From the IMG/VR virus record IMGVR_UViG_3300046817_000520, positions 1-29,325 of that record: a DNA stretch of 29,325 bases. One strand, given 5' to 3'. A program made the translations under genes and the position numbers. The DNA comes from a virus. Of the stretch, positions 7,031 to 16,006 are shown one piece after another. Under the pieces are notes generated by a model that ran no database searches, was not told the DNA's origin, and was given only the letters and a program-made list of their open reading frames with translations. The number at the start of each line of letters is the position of its first letter. The first letter of the stretch is position 1.

Positions 7031-8791
7031 CTAGTGCTTCGCCACGTCCCCCAACCCATTGCTCAAACCCCCGCCCTCGGCCGCTTGGCTAATCCCCGCC
7101 CTTCTCGCCTTTGACGACGTGCCTGACAGCAGTTCCGGGTGCTCCAGCATGATCTTCATCTGCTCGGCTTCCTTGGCCTTCAGACGCTGGATCAGGATGT
7201 CCTTGTGCTTCAAGGGGGACTGCTCGATGAAGCTCTCCCCTGTGATGATCCCGGCCTTCAGCGAGAAGCTGAGAAGCTGCAATTGATCGTCCACATAGAT
7301 CGGGCTGCCCGAGTGTGAATCGACCGTGATCCTCCGGTCATCCGGGAGTTGCGCGAGGAGGAACCCAGTCTCCTCGTGGGCCGGGTCTATCATATATTCG
7401 TGGGCGTCCTTGGCCTGCAACAGCGATAGCGTCGTATCCAGGGCGTCGTTGCACTGACGCTCGACCAGGAGGGACCGATCGCGCAACCGTGGGCTGCCGG
7501 TTTTCATCAACGTGTCGGCGTGATTGCCTGACCTAACACCTGGATCGCCCTGCCCGGTCATAACCGGAGGGAACCCGGAGACGAGGTTCATCATCTGAAT
7601 GATCTCGCCGATGAGAGGGATCATCTGCTCGGGGAGTTTGGGGGTCAGGTCTTTCACATCCGTATTGGGCGGCATGCCCATATACCCCGAGGTGCGAAAC
7701 ACCGCGTACTGCTCGTCGGTGATCCCGTCCATGCCGATGAAGGCGAGGATTTTATCGATCTGCTGACCCATCAACCTCTTGGCGTCGTCCAGATGCTCGG
7801 TGAGCCACGCCTGTAGCATCATCAGGTCAACGATCTCCGACCGGCCCCAGAAATACCCCGCAACGAAGTTGGGCTGGATCAGCGTGTATGGATGCTCCTC
7901 GGGGACGAACAGATTGGTGTGCTTGAACAGCGGAGCCACGATGATGTCAGGCTCAAAGAACTGGATCGTCGTGTAATCCTCTCCCGGCCGGTTGTCGTCC
8001 TTGACCCACAATTCGTGCATCGGGAACATCTCGGCCGAAACCTGGGGGCCGAGTGTCGCGAAGTTGGGGTCGTTGGTGAGTTGGACAATGCCTCCCGGAG
8101 TAGGTTGTGTCATGTTTTGCAGATTGGTATTGAGCACGGCGGTCGAGAGAACCTGGTGCATGAAACTCGTCGGCACCCCGCTCCCGTCCTCGTGCTTAGC
8201 GTTGCCGAGGATGCGCTTGTAAAGCCGTTCGGCCTCGGGGAGATTCCTCACCCTTCTCCATACCTCGTGCTTCGTCATCCAGACCGTCTCGACGAAGGCC
8301 TCCTGCTCGGAGAGGTCGTTTACCCCCTCGTCATAGACGCCCATCGCCCACGGCATCACCAAACGGGCACCGCGATACTGAACTCCCCCATCCGACGAAC
8401 GGGCGGCGAGCTGCTTCATCAAGCAGGCCCCGTAGTTCAAAGCCTCCTTGACCCCGTGCCCGAACAGGATGTCGGTGTTCTTCCTCTCCCATTCGCGGGA
8501 TATGACCCTTGCGGCAACCTCGCCCTTCAACAGCCATTCGGGGGGAACCTTGCTCTCGTAATCCACAGCGCAGCGAAGTTCGCTGGGGCTGAACAGATGC
8601 GAGGCAACCCGGTCGTTGTGCGAATAGATCAGGTTTGCCAAAGCCAACCCGCCTGAGGCCCGGCCGGTCTCGATCCATTGCCCGTATTGACGATAGGCCG
8701 CCGCCCTCTGTCCCTGGCTGCTGCGGCAATCGTCGATGACCTGCCGCGCCCATGTGGCAAGGCGGATCGTGTCTCGGGTCGGGAGCCTCAT
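7031..8791 (-). CDS. Portal protein (586 aa)
   Basis: The 586-residue product starts ATG 8791, after GATAGGTG. It has the look of podovirus portals: an N-terminal helical region (LATWARQVIDDCRSS), WVKDDNRPGEDYTTIQF and PNFVAGYFWGRSEIVDLMM in the wing/clip area, and a long stem/crown helix region with GSPRLRDRSLLVERQCNDAL and a Gln/Lys-rich end (LIQRLKAKEAEQMKIMLE). It forms the dodecameric DNA entry ring and works with TerL. It lies directly downstream of the terminase and the zinc-ribbon gene. It is shorter than the P22 portal (about 725 aa), lacking a long barrel. I see no frame disruption. Confidence 0.8.
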   Translation of the reverse strand: MRLPTRDTIRLATWARQVIDDCRSSQGQRAAAYRQYGQWIETGRASGGLALANLIYSHNDRVASHLFSPSELRCAVDYESKVPPEWLLKGEVAARVISREWERKNTDILFGHGVKEALNYGACLMKQLAARSSDGGVQYRGARLVMPWAMGVYDEGVNDLSEQEAFVETVWMTKHEVWRRVRNLPEAERLYKRILGNAKHEDGSGVPTSFMHQVLSTAVLNTNLQNMTQPTPGGIVQLTNDPNFATLGPQVSAEMFPMHELWVKDDNRPGEDYTTIQFFEPDIIVAPLFKHTNLFVPEEHPYTLIQPNFVAGYFWGRSEIVDLMMLQAWLTEHLDDAKRLMGQQIDKILAFIGMDGITDEQYAVFRTSGYMGMPPNTDVKDLTPKLPEQMIPLIGEIIQMMNLVSGFPPVMTGQGDPGVRSGNHADTLMKTGSPRLRDRSLLVERQCNDALDTTLSLLQAKDAHEYMIDPAHEETGFLLAQLPDDRRITVDSHSGSPIYVDDQLQLLSFSLKAGIITGESFIEQSPLKHKDILIQRLKAKEAEQMKIMLEHPELLSGTSSKARRAGISQAAEGGGLSNGLGDVAKH

Positions 8792-8798
8792 GATTCAC

Positions 8799-9446
8799 CT
8801 ATCCGGTATGCCGGCCCATCTCGCCGCGCGCCGCAAAAGCCGCCGCCCTTGCCTGATGCTGTGTGTTGACAACTGGGGCCGTGCCATCCTGCCATCCGGT
8901 ATGCCCGGTCATCGCCGCATGCGCTCCCCTGCCGGGGCCGGGAGTTGTTGGGACTGAACCGCCGAGGTTCTGGAATTGCGGACGGTTCGGCCCGACACTC
9001 AACCGTGCAGCAGCCGCCGAGACATCAGCCGAGTGCCCTGGCGTGACGGACGTATCCCCCTCGCGCATTTGAGATGGGTCCACCATGTCGGTGATCTTGA
9101 GTTCCGACTTCATCTTGGCGACCTGATCGCGCTGGAAATCATGAAGCAGTGCGGGATCGCCCTCGTAGGCTTTGTTGTCGGCCCGGTATTGATCCTCTAG
9201 CATGCCGGCAGCCTCATTCGCCCGCTGCGCAGACGACTCCTCCATCGTCCGATAGGTCTGATCGACCGATTGAGCATAGGCCGATTTGCGAATGAGCGGC
9301 GCCTGGGGAACGAATACCGGCTCGTCATCGCTCATCCATGCGCCACACATCTCGCACCGATCGGGCGGATCGGAGTCACTTGGATGATGCAGGAAACGAA
9401 ACGTCCCTTGGCAATCCGGGCATTTGTACCAAACGAACCGGGCCAT
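8799..9446 (-). CDS. Zinc-ribbon protein between TerL and portal (215 aa)
   Basis: I set the start at ATG 9446 (MARFVWYKCPDC...) because GGAGG lies 4 nt upstream and the ATG falls one base after the terminase stop; the longer frame from 9482 lacks such support. Cys9-Cys12 and Cys31-Cys34 (CPDC and CEMC) form a zinc ribbon. The remainder is helical and Ala/Gly-rich, with a disordered C-terminus. Similar short zinc-ribbon genes next to terminases are seen in phages, but the function is unknown; a packaging accessory is a guess. Confidence 0.65.
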   Translation of the reverse strand: MARFVWYKCPDCQGTFRFLHHPSDSDPPDRCEMCGAWMSDDEPVFVPQAPLIRKSAYAQSVDQTYRTMEESSAQRANEAAGMLEDQYRADNKAYEGDPALLHDFQRDQVAKMKSELKITDMVDPSQMREGDTSVTPGHSADVSAAAARLSVGPNRPQFQNLGGSVPTTPGPGRGAHAAMTGHTGWQDGTAPVVNTQHQARAAAFAARGEMGRHTG

Positions 9447-9447
9447 C

Positions 9448-11379
9448 CTACCACCTCCGCTGTGCCGGTGCGCGCCGGGCACCGTTGCGCCATCCCAACC
9501 GGGATGCGGCTAGTTGCTCCTGGCTTCGCCTTGCCTGTTTGACGGCAAAGAAGTTGTCGAGCGTGTTGCGGCTCCACAAGCTCATCTGATCCTGGATCGT
9601 CATCGACAGCTTGGCCCGCTCAGCATCCCGCGTGCGCTTCCCGGCGATCAAGGCCCGTCTCAGTTTCTCATCCCAAGCCCGAACCCCGAGAGCCTGCGCA
9701 AACGTCCTATCATCTCGATTACGCCCCTCCGCCTCAATCTTGTCCCCGTCTCGGGTAATCGAACGCATCTCGTCCAGCATCTCAAGCGAGCGAATGGTAA
9801 GGACGCCATTGTGGAGATAGTTGCGGCACGCCTCCATTACTTGTACTTTATTCTGAGAATTGGTTTTCCACTGCCAAACATTACCTCCGCCCATCGAGTC
9901 GGAGCGTCCGTAGATATACCGACTGCAATTAGAGAAGATGTCGGCAATACCCTTCTCCTGCGCTGCGGCGCGGAGATACCCGGTGCGGACGATTGTCTCG
10001 GTAGATTGGAATTGCCGCCAGACCTCCTCCCCAGGCCCGTTCAACTCGCAGATCATCACAACGCGACAGTTGGGCTTCGTGGCTCCGTAGTAGCCGACGA
10101 GCGTCCACAGCAGCCAAGCGAAGTGGTGGGGCTGAATGGTGGCCGAGGCGTATTCGCCCACCTGATCGATGCCATCGGCGAAACACCGCGATACCGAAAC
10201 GGCGCTGTAGTTGTTCGCCTCGTCATGTCCGAAGGCGGGGTCGGCGCTGACGACATAAACGCTATCGGTGACCGGCTCTTCCCACATGCGAAACTCGACC
10301 TCGCGGCGGGAGTTAGACGGCTTCATCTCGCAATCGACAAAATTCTCACCGGGCCAGAATTTGTAGGATTGCGGCTTGGGCAACCGTCCGATCTGCGCGG
10401 CGGCTAACGCCAGCTTGTCGGCCATGAAGAACGTGCTGCCGCTCTGCTGGAACGCCTCTTCTTCGACCCAAGGCTGCTCCTGGATAAGATTGCTGTCCTC
10501 GGGGTCGTCCTCATCCAGATCACGGCCGGGGTCGGTTTTCCACCTGTACCACGCCAACTGTTCAGGCGTTACCTCGTAGCCGTAGAGCGCCTTAACGCCC
10601 TTGATACGGTCCATCTCCTTCTTGTTCGGAGGCTCGGTGCCGTAAATCTTGAAGGCGGGATTGGACTGGTCAATCCGTTGGTTGTCCTTGGCCCACCAGC
10701 CGATAAAGAGGGTGCGGCTTTGCAGGGGATCGGTCTTCGCCTCGTTCCACAGCCGATACCACGTCTCATATCCCCGAGCCGTGGATTCCCAGATATAAAG
10801 CCGGTTCTCCCAATCCTGCGCCAAGGATTGACGGAACGAGGTCAACCCCTCCTCATTGACCCAGGACGATACCTCGGATGCGTGGCAGAAGTTGAGACCG
10901 AGCGACCGACCTAACCCACCACCCGCACGGCTGTTGCGCGTCCCGGCCTGCATGAACAGCAGCCAGGAATCGTTCTCCAACACCAGGGCGTCCCTGGTTC
11001 TGCGTTTGATGCGGGGGAACTTGAGTTTGGCCGGCAGGTTGTCCAGCGTCTCGGCAATCTCCTGCCGGGCGGCGTTGGTATTGAAAGCGGAGTCGAACAC
11101 CATCGACCCGCGCAACCCCTCGTGCATGCCGATCCAGAACAGGGACAGCGCACGGGTTCCGGTAGTGATCCCGAGTTGGCGTGATTTGAGGATGTAAAAA
11201 TCGTGGCAGTCGTCCGCGAGGCCCTCGAAGATCGCCTCGTAGAACATGGTCTGGGCGAGGTACAGGTTCTCGCCGAGGATCATCTGCCCCTTCTCTTTCG
11301 AGGAGACGCGGATGTGGTTCAGAAATTCGTAGAAGCTGTTGCGGAAGACGGAGACTTTATCGGGCGTCCATGCGCTCAT
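9448..11379 (-). CDS. terL: Terminase large subunit (643 aa)
   Basis: The 643-residue DNA-packaging motor and nuclease. The ATPase half shows an adenine/Walker A region YILKSRQLGITT (K65, T72-T73), a Walker B-like LNFCHASE with catalytic Glu169, and the coupling motif EST (199-201). The nuclease half starts near 376 with VVSADPAFGHDEANN (Asp380), and later acidic positions include ICELNGPGEE. Length and order match TerL proteins. It lies upstream of the zinc-ribbon and portal genes. ATG 11379 is chosen over the internal Met because the next gene upstream ends 31 nt away. No recognisable small terminase is adjacent. Confidence 0.9.
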   Translation of the reverse strand: MSAWTPDKVSVFRNSFYEFLNHIRVSSKEKGQMILGENLYLAQTMFYEAIFEGLADDCHDFYILKSRQLGITTGTRALSLFWIGMHEGLRGSMVFDSAFNTNAARQEIAETLDNLPAKLKFPRIKRRTRDALVLENDSWLLFMQAGTRNSRAGGGLGRSLGLNFCHASEVSSWVNEEGLTSFRQSLAQDWENRLYIWESTARGYETWYRLWNEAKTDPLQSRTLFIGWWAKDNQRIDQSNPAFKIYGTEPPNKKEMDRIKGVKALYGYEVTPEQLAWYRWKTDPGRDLDEDDPEDSNLIQEQPWVEEEAFQQSGSTFFMADKLALAAAQIGRLPKPQSYKFWPGENFVDCEMKPSNSRREVEFRMWEEPVTDSVYVVSADPAFGHDEANNYSAVSVSRCFADGIDQVGEYASATIQPHHFAWLLWTLVGYYGATKPNCRVVMICELNGPGEEVWRQFQSTETIVRTGYLRAAAQEKGIADIFSNCSRYIYGRSDSMGGGNVWQWKTNSQNKVQVMEACRNYLHNGVLTIRSLEMLDEMRSITRDGDKIEAEGRNRDDRTFAQALGVRAWDEKLRRALIAGKRTRDAERAKLSMTIQDQMSLWSRNTLDNFFAVKQARRSQEQLAASRLGWRNGARRAPAQRRW

Positions 11380-11410
11380 TCACAACGGCGCTGGCTCCAA
11401 CCTTTCTCTC

Positions 11411-11656
11411 TCATCGACGGCCCCTCCAAGGGTCGCCTGCGGATGCACTCTCCATCGCGCTCGCCAGCCGTATCTCGACGCGGGTTTTTGCCGTGGCCCA
11501 GAACTGCACGATGTCAGCAACAGGCGTCTCTGTGGTGAGAAACGCGATCGGCTCGCCATCCGGGGGGACGATCACCACAGCCCCGGCAAACTCGGCCAGA
11601 TCGATCTTGGCGATACGGGCCGCCATGTCGGCAAAGGCTTTGGCCGGGGCATCCAT
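11411..11656 (-). CDS. Unknown small protein upstream of terL (81 aa)
   Basis: The 81-residue protein (MDAPAKAFADMAARIAKID...) has a beta-like core GAVVIVPPDGEPIAFLTTE. Its start overlaps the previous stop as TGATG, so it is co-translated with the 76-aa gene. Being immediately upstream of terL it could be the small terminase, but it lacks an evident HTH. Function unassigned. Confidence 0.55.
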   Translation of the reverse strand: MDAPAKAFADMAARIAKIDLAEFAGAVVIVPPDGEPIAFLTTETPVADIVQFWATAKTRVEIRLASAMESASAGDPWRGRR

Positions 11657-11886
11657 CAGACAGCCGCAACCCTCTTGGGATAGGCCGACAGTTGGCTCTT
11701 GATCGCCGTGTCGGGGTCTTTGGACTGGAGGATGTTTTGCCCGAGCGCGTAGGGCACATTCTCATAGACGATGAACACATTGCCGGCGACGCGCTGCCAG
11801 AACTCGGAGGAAGCGTCGGTCGAGATGCCCTCGGCGACGGTGATCGTCGCGGCCGGGGTCTTCACCATCGTTGCCGGGATGCTCAT
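11656..11886 (-). CDS. Unknown small protein (76 aa)
   Basis: The 76-residue product (MSIPATMVKTPAATITVAEG...) shows a tail of FWQRVAGNVFIVYENVPYAL then a short basic helix. Both ends overlap neighbours (ATGA with the KTSC gene, TGATG with the 81-aa gene), strong support for a real operon member. I recognise no family. Confidence 0.55.
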   Translation of the reverse strand: MSIPATMVKTPAATITVAEGISTDASSEFWQRVAGNVFIVYENVPYALGQNILQSKDPDTAIKSQLSAYPKRVAAV

Positions 11887-12098
11887 GCGTCGTCCTCCAG
11901 ATATGCGTGATCATATCGGCCTCGCACTGTCTGGCGCAAGGCTTCCCCGATCGAGGCGGATCGCATGACCTCCCCCGCCACCTGCTCGGGCACGTCCTTA
12001 TATACCGAAACCTTGCCGGTTTTCCACCGCACCGTCAGCGCACCGGATGCCGGATCGTGGTCGATCTCGTCAACGTGGCTGCTGAATACCTTGGGCAA
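11883..12098 (-). CDS. KTSC-domain protein (71 aa, TTG start)
   Basis: The product covers nearly all of a KTSC domain: SSHVDEIDHDPASGALTVRWKTGKVSVYKDVPEQV followed by the helix and ...RGRY. KTSC domains occur alone in phages or attached to lysyl-tRNA synthetase; their activity is not well defined. The start codon is TTG at 12098 with GGAGG 6 nt upstream, and it overlaps the epimerase end by 29 nt. The domain is clear; the role in this phage is unknown. Confidence 0.75.
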   Translation of the reverse strand: MPKVFSSHVDEIDHDPASGALTVRWKTGKVSVYKDVPEQVAGEVMRSASIGEALRQTVRGRYDHAYLEDDA

Positions 12099-12825
12099 TG
12101 AACGCCTCCATCCAAGCCATTATCTCCCAGCCGCTATACCAGAAACCACCATGATATTTTGAACGCACATCATAATGTGGCGCCTGTCGAATGGGACCGA
12201 TTTTGACACGCGGGAAAAACTGTCTCCGTATGTACTCCATCACTATCCTTTCCGAGCATAAGTGTGACAGCTGGATATTGCGCAGAATAACCCAATTTAT
12301 ATCAGCCGCCAGCCTCTCCACGGGATACCACTGATAGACCGCGTTGGGAGCGATCTTCTCCGTCTCATGCCCGGTCATCAAGTCGTAGAGCGCGTTCTTT
12401 TTGAGGCCGGGGCCAAACAGCGCAGGGAGGCGGACGATGGTTGCTCGATCGCCGAACCACTTGACGACCTGCCTCTCTAACTCCAATCGGTTAAGGCCAT
12501 ACGGGGGCAACCAATCGATCGTCGGGGTGCTGTCCTCATTGACCCCGCGCGGGACAACAAACACGTCCACCGTCGAGATCAGGACGAACCGCTTGACCTC
12601 GATTTGATGCACCGCATCCATCATCCGTATGATCCCCGATACGTCCTCATACGGATGCTCGTTCGCATACCACTTGGACCCCGGCGCTCCGGCGCAGATC
12701 ACCGTGTCAAATGATCGCCCCCGGATGTCCTCGATATTCTTTGAGTTGTAGAACTCGTTGAACGGGCGCTGGCAGGCGAGGTTGCTGCCGACGAAGCCGG
12801 TGTGACCGATTAGAGCGTCAGCCAT
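12070..12825 (-). CDS. NAD-dependent epimerase/dehydratase-like (extended SDR, 251 aa)
   Basis: The N-terminal nucleotide-binding motif GHTGFVG (7-13) lies in a Rossmann start (ALIGHTGFVGSNL). The conserved Ser-Thr strand LISTVDVF (83-89) and the active-site tyrosine Y109 (PYGLNRLELE) follow. The usual lysine at Y+4 is Arg113. A downstream LPALFGPGLKKNALYDLM matches the substrate domain of sugar epimerases. It is short (251 aa) for the family. It overlaps the FAD oxidoreductase gene by 8 nt. The likely substrate is a nucleotide sugar, but the Arg substitution makes activity uncertain. Confidence 0.8.
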   Translation of the reverse strand: MADALIGHTGFVGSNLACQRPFNEFYNSKNIEDIRGRSFDTVICAGAPGSKWYANEHPYEDVSGIIRMMDAVHQIEVKRFVLISTVDVFVVPRGVNEDSTPTIDWLPPYGLNRLELERQVVKWFGDRATIVRLPALFGPGLKKNALYDLMTGHETEKIAPNAVYQWYPVERLAADINWVILRNIQLSHLCSERIVMEYIRRQFFPRVKIGPIRQAPHYDVRSKYHGGFWYSGWEIMAWMEAFIAQGIQQPR

Positions 12826-13804
12826 TCAGCATCTCCATGACCCGCCGCTCCGCCGCAAAGATCGCGTCGAGCTTGCCCGCTCTCACTCTAAGCGCCCGCT
12901 CACCCACCTGAAGGATGCTGACCAGCCTTGCCGCAGCAGCCGAACGCGGCATAGCCCGTATCGCCAACCGATATTCCGCGACCCGATACTCGTCCCTGAT
13001 CCGTGGATAATAGCTCGCCATCTGCTCGATCATGGCCTTGCCCTGCGCCTCGACGGCATAGGGATGAACGCTGTGGATAAACGCTCTGGCGTCTTGCCAT
13101 GTGCAGGTCTTTGCCATCGGCGTCCAGCGGGCAGAGGTGAGAGAGGATAGCCCCTGGTCCTCGTCCCACGGGTAGAGGGAGGGGAACGGGCCGTCCATGA
13201 TCGTAACGGCCTTGTCGGTTGGCCCCTCCAATAACAAGGTCAGGCACGCCTCGTAGCGGTCCACGTCCTCGTTGTCGAGGGCACAGAACGTGCAGTCGAT
13301 CGTCATGTCCCATCGAGGATCATCGGCCGGGCCGGGAACCACATTGAGATGAACCCTGTCGCCAAGCTCCGATGTGAAGAAATCCCTGGCCGCGTCGAGC
13401 AGCACGTGGCGCTCGCTGGTCAGGACCGCCCCCTCGGCGTGACATAGATCCAGCCGACGAGGATCAGCCGTGTCGAACGGAACCTCGCTTTGCAGGATTT
13501 GCGTGTAGGTACCGAAGTCCAGAAGGCTGTCGTAGGCCGCTATCGCATAGACGTTCTCAAACACGCCTCGGGTGAGAAACCCGTACCGCTCCTCGAACTC
13601 CCTGGCATGTGCCTGACAGGCTGTGCGGGTTAGTTTAGAACGAGGGTAATGAAATCCCAGGTGAAGCCGGGCGGGCATATTACCGGATGCCCCGGCGAAC
13701 ACCCGATCGGCAATGTCGTGAACCTCGACCTCGTGGCCCTCGGATATGAGACGAAGGGCGATATGGCAGCCGTAAAATCCGGCCCCTAGAATGCGGATGT
13801 TCAC
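12818..13804 (-). CDS. FAD-dependent oxidoreductase (328 aa, GTG start)
   Basis: An N-terminal FAD-binding GxGxxG (ILGAGFYG, 5-12) and the ASGN motif near 40 are followed by ARLHLGFHYPRSKLT, a signature I associate with DAO-like flavoproteins found in surface polysaccharide loci and some phages. The GTG start (13804) has GGGGGAG just upstream and makes a GTGA overlap with the DUF4422 gene. The genes are coupled, suggesting that they act on the same glycan. The substrate is not evident. Length is within the normal range, without internal stops. Confidence 0.75.
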   Translation of the reverse strand: MNIRILGAGFYGCHIALRLISEGHEVEVHDIADRVFAGASGNMPARLHLGFHYPRSKLTRTACQAHAREFEERYGFLTRGVFENVYAIAAYDSLLDFGTYTQILQSEVPFDTADPRRLDLCHAEGAVLTSERHVLLDAARDFFTSELGDRVHLNVVPGPADDPRWDMTIDCTFCALDNEDVDRYEACLTLLLEGPTDKAVTIMDGPFPSLYPWDEDQGLSSLTSARWTPMAKTCTWQDARAFIHSVHPYAVEAQGKAMIEQMASYYPRIRDEYRVAEYRLAIRAMPRSAAAARLVSILQVGERALRVRAGKLDAIFAAERRVMEMLNG

Positions 13805-14598
13805 ATCTCCCCCTCAACCCGGTCCAACTCGAAGCGCCCCTCTAGAACCGGCAATGTCTGGATGCGTGTGGTTGGCCGCTCTATTCGGAGCTTTATCAAC
13901 CACATCGACATGAACCACTCCGTCATAAACCCGAGCTTCCTGCTTTGATACGAGTCAGTCTCCGGGCCGACCAGATCGGCAACCTCCGACATGACCTCCC
14001 ACCAATCTGTCATATAATAATTAAACAACTCGGGCGTAAAGATATACAGCGTGTGCGTCGTCAGCCAATTAAACCGCCCATCATTGTAGCCATGCTTGCG
14101 CAAGACGCTCGCGAATATCTCCCAATCCTGTCCAATGTGATTTTGTCCGTACAGTTGATAAAGCGGAGCGTTGAAATACAAGTGGCGATTGACGACCAAA
14201 TCCGCACCCCGCAACCACTCGTTCAACGGCGACAGATCGGTGTGATCGATCATGTGTATGTATTCCAGATAATCCTTCCGCGTCGTCTCGATCGTTGCCT
14301 TGTAAACATCCTCGCTGAAATACCTGTTGGTATCAAAGAACCTGTGTGTCCTGGGTATCAGTTGAGGGAACCAGAAACAACGTCGGTATTGGTTTATCGC
14401 TACAAACTCGTCGTCGGCAAACCGCATGTTGCGCCACAGCCAGTAATGCCCGCGCGCCTCCGAGAACTGAGAACGGTTAGAGATGTTGTCGCCTATCGTA
14501 TCGTCCTTGCCGAGTACGAAGGGGACGATGAGGCCATCGCCCACCTCATAGCTGAACGGGAGATGAGATATTGCGAATGTGCGGCGAAGTTCAACCAA
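13801..14598 (-). CDS. DUF4422-type glycosyltransferase (start uncertain, TTG proposed; 265 aa)
   Basis: The frame shows DUF4422 features: FAISHLPFSYEVGDGLIVPF, then GDNISNRSQFSEARGHYWLWRN, then VAINQYRRCFWFP, and later ...YNAPLYQLYGQNH-like residues. These are glycan transferases of bacterial surface loci. The longer frame from 14784 has a Cys/Arg/Gly-rich start that looks like a shadow, and no ATG opens the domain, so I place the start at TTG 14598, overlapping the 74-aa gene (8 nt) with GAGAGGA upstream. TTG 14616 is another option. The C-terminus ends in a GTGA coupling. Confidence 0.7.
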   Translation of the reverse strand: MVELRRTFAISHLPFSYEVGDGLIVPFVLGKDDTIGDNISNRSQFSEARGHYWLWRNMRFADDEFVAINQYRRCFWFPQLIPRTHRFFDTNRYFSEDVYKATIETTRKDYLEYIHMIDHTDLSPLNEWLRGADLVVNRHLYFNAPLYQLYGQNHIGQDWEIFASVLRKHGYNDGRFNWLTTHTLYIFTPELFNYYMTDWWEVMSEVADLVGPETDSYQSRKLGFMTEWFMSMWLIKLRIERPTTRIQTLPVLEGRFELDRVEGEM

Positions 14599-14815
14599 AG
14601 CGGCGCGTCCTCTCAAATCGGCAAACCCCCACCGTTGTAATGGTTTTCTGCCGTCCCCACCGCACGAACAAATTGAGGATGGGCAACCGCGTATAAATCT
14701 CCGCCCACACATCAAAAAACCACCGCCGCGCGCCGTGCTTGCCGGTGAACCGGAAAATAATTTGGTGCGCCAGTCCTGCCGCACGCATTGAGCCTGTCGT
14801 CATCTTGAATGTCAT
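14591..14815 (-). CDS. Unknown small basic protein in glycan cluster (74 aa)
   Basis: ATG 14815 makes an ATGA overlap with the GT4 gene stop. The 74-residue product (MTFKMTTGSMRAAGLAHQII...) is basic, with a hydrophobic AEIYTRLPILNLFVRW stretch, and ends eight bases into the DUF4422 start. The overlaps support it over the competing frame of the longer DUF4422 reading. Function unknown. Confidence 0.5.
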   Translation of the reverse strand: MTFKMTTGSMRAAGLAHQIIFRFTGKHGARRWFFDVWAEIYTRLPILNLFVRWGRQKTITTVGVCRFERTRRFG

Positions 14816-15903
14816 CCGGCGATCTCCGCCATCTGTTTGCAGTGGCGCTCCCAAGTCCAATACGATCCCTGTTGCGTTGCGGCCCACGCTACGCCGCAGT
14901 AAGCGTCTTCAATAGCATCAACACATCTCTCGACCGCATCCTCGGGCGAATGGATTTGCACGCACTCCCCGGTGCCAAACAAATCGTCCATGCCATACGC
15001 AAGACTGATTGCTGTCGGCACCCCGCAGGCCATGCATTCCATCGCGACGAAGTTGGTGCCGCCCTCGCACCGATTTGGAAACAGCGCCACATCGCAGGAA
15101 CCATAAACCTCGGCCATCTGCCAGTTTGGACGGGGTGAGACGATCTCGTATTGCTCCCGCCTCAGTCCTGCCTTCTGTAGCCACGCGCCAAAGTTGGGCT
15201 TGCCGATATGCGTCCCCGGTGGAGCGCCCCACGGGCACTTGCCCTCGAAGTCTGAGGACAGTTGGCCGAACGGCGACCCCCAAGCCGCGACGAGCACGGC
15301 GTCGTCGTGCGCCTCGGCAAAGCGCTTGAACGCCTCGATTACGAGGTCTTGACCTTTGCGGTACTCGGCCTTGCCGCCGGAGAAGACGCGGAACCCATTG
15401 CGTTGTCGTTTGACGCCGGGGTGAAAGATAACGGGGTCAATGCCCTCATGGCAAAGCAGCGCCTCGACGCCCAGAGAACCGAGTAAATCCCGGTTCCAAG
15501 CGGACGCACAAACCACGACATCATATTCCTTCAGCCTCTCGACATTGCGCCTGACGCTCTCCTCGTCCTCGAACACCGGGCAAGCTATGGTAGGGGTGCC
15601 TCGGATAAACCGGCCCCCGATGCCCCTGTCCGTCAGGTCGTTGCCGAGCGGGATAAACACCGGGGCATCCGGGAGCTTGACGATGCCGATCGGGGAGGCA
15701 GATATGATCTGCCGCTGGACCTCACGGCTCTGGCGGATGCGCTCAGCAAGAAGGGATTGCCTCGGATCATCGGGCGGAAGAACCGCGTCAAGCTCGGGCA
15801 TGGCCGAGACAGCAGTGCCGGGCCACGCAAGGGCATACCCGAGGCCCCGGACGCCCCAGCCGTAGGTACTCGCGATCGGCCAGCAGAATACAGCGTCTCT
15901 CAT
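14812..15903 (-). CDS. GT4-like glycosyltransferase (363 aa)
   Basis: This is a GT-B type glycosyltransferase. The donor-binding half has RKGQDLVIEAFKRF (182-195) and FPNRCEGGTNFVAMECMACG (275-294). The paired glutamates of GT4 enzymes are E280 and E289, separated by eight residues instead of the usual seven. It transfers sugars from nucleotide donors, probably onto a surface or virion glycan. It lies two bases after a 32-aa membrane peptide and is coupled by ATGA to the 74-aa gene. Confidence 0.8.
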   Translation of the reverse strand: MRDAVFCWPIASTYGWGVRGLGYALAWPGTAVSAMPELDAVLPPDDPRQSLLAERIRQSREVQRQIISASPIGIVKLPDAPVFIPLGNDLTDRGIGGRFIRGTPTIACPVFEDEESVRRNVERLKEYDVVVCASAWNRDLLGSLGVEALLCHEGIDPVIFHPGVKRQRNGFRVFSGGKAEYRKGQDLVIEAFKRFAEAHDDAVLVAAWGSPFGQLSSDFEGKCPWGAPPGTHIGKPNFGAWLQKAGLRREQYEIVSPRPNWQMAEVYGSCDVALFPNRCEGGTNFVAMECMACGVPTAISLAYGMDDLFGTGECVQIHSPEDAVERCVDAIEDAYCGVAWAATQQGSYWTWERHCKQMAEIAG

Positions 15904-15905
15904 GC

Positions 15906-16004
15906 TTACTTCACCATACTTGGAATATATATGACGTACAAATACACATACAAAGAAGCAAAAAGACCCACCACTGTTGCAATAGCTACAAATTCTTTTA
16001 ACAT
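15906..16004 (-). CDS. Tiny single-pass membrane protein (32 aa)
   Basis: The 32-residue product is mostly hydrophobic (EFVAIATVVGLFASLYVYLY, residues 4-23, then VIYIPS). The start ATG 16004 lies after the stop of the zinc-ribbon gene, with GAGGAG upstream. The DNA is more AT-rich than its neighbours. It could anchor the glycosyltransferases, act as a holin-like peptide, or be coincidental; nothing decides this. Confidence 0.5.
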   Translation of the reverse strand: MLKEFVAIATVVGLFASLYVYLYVIYIPSMVK

Positions 16005-16006
16005 AC

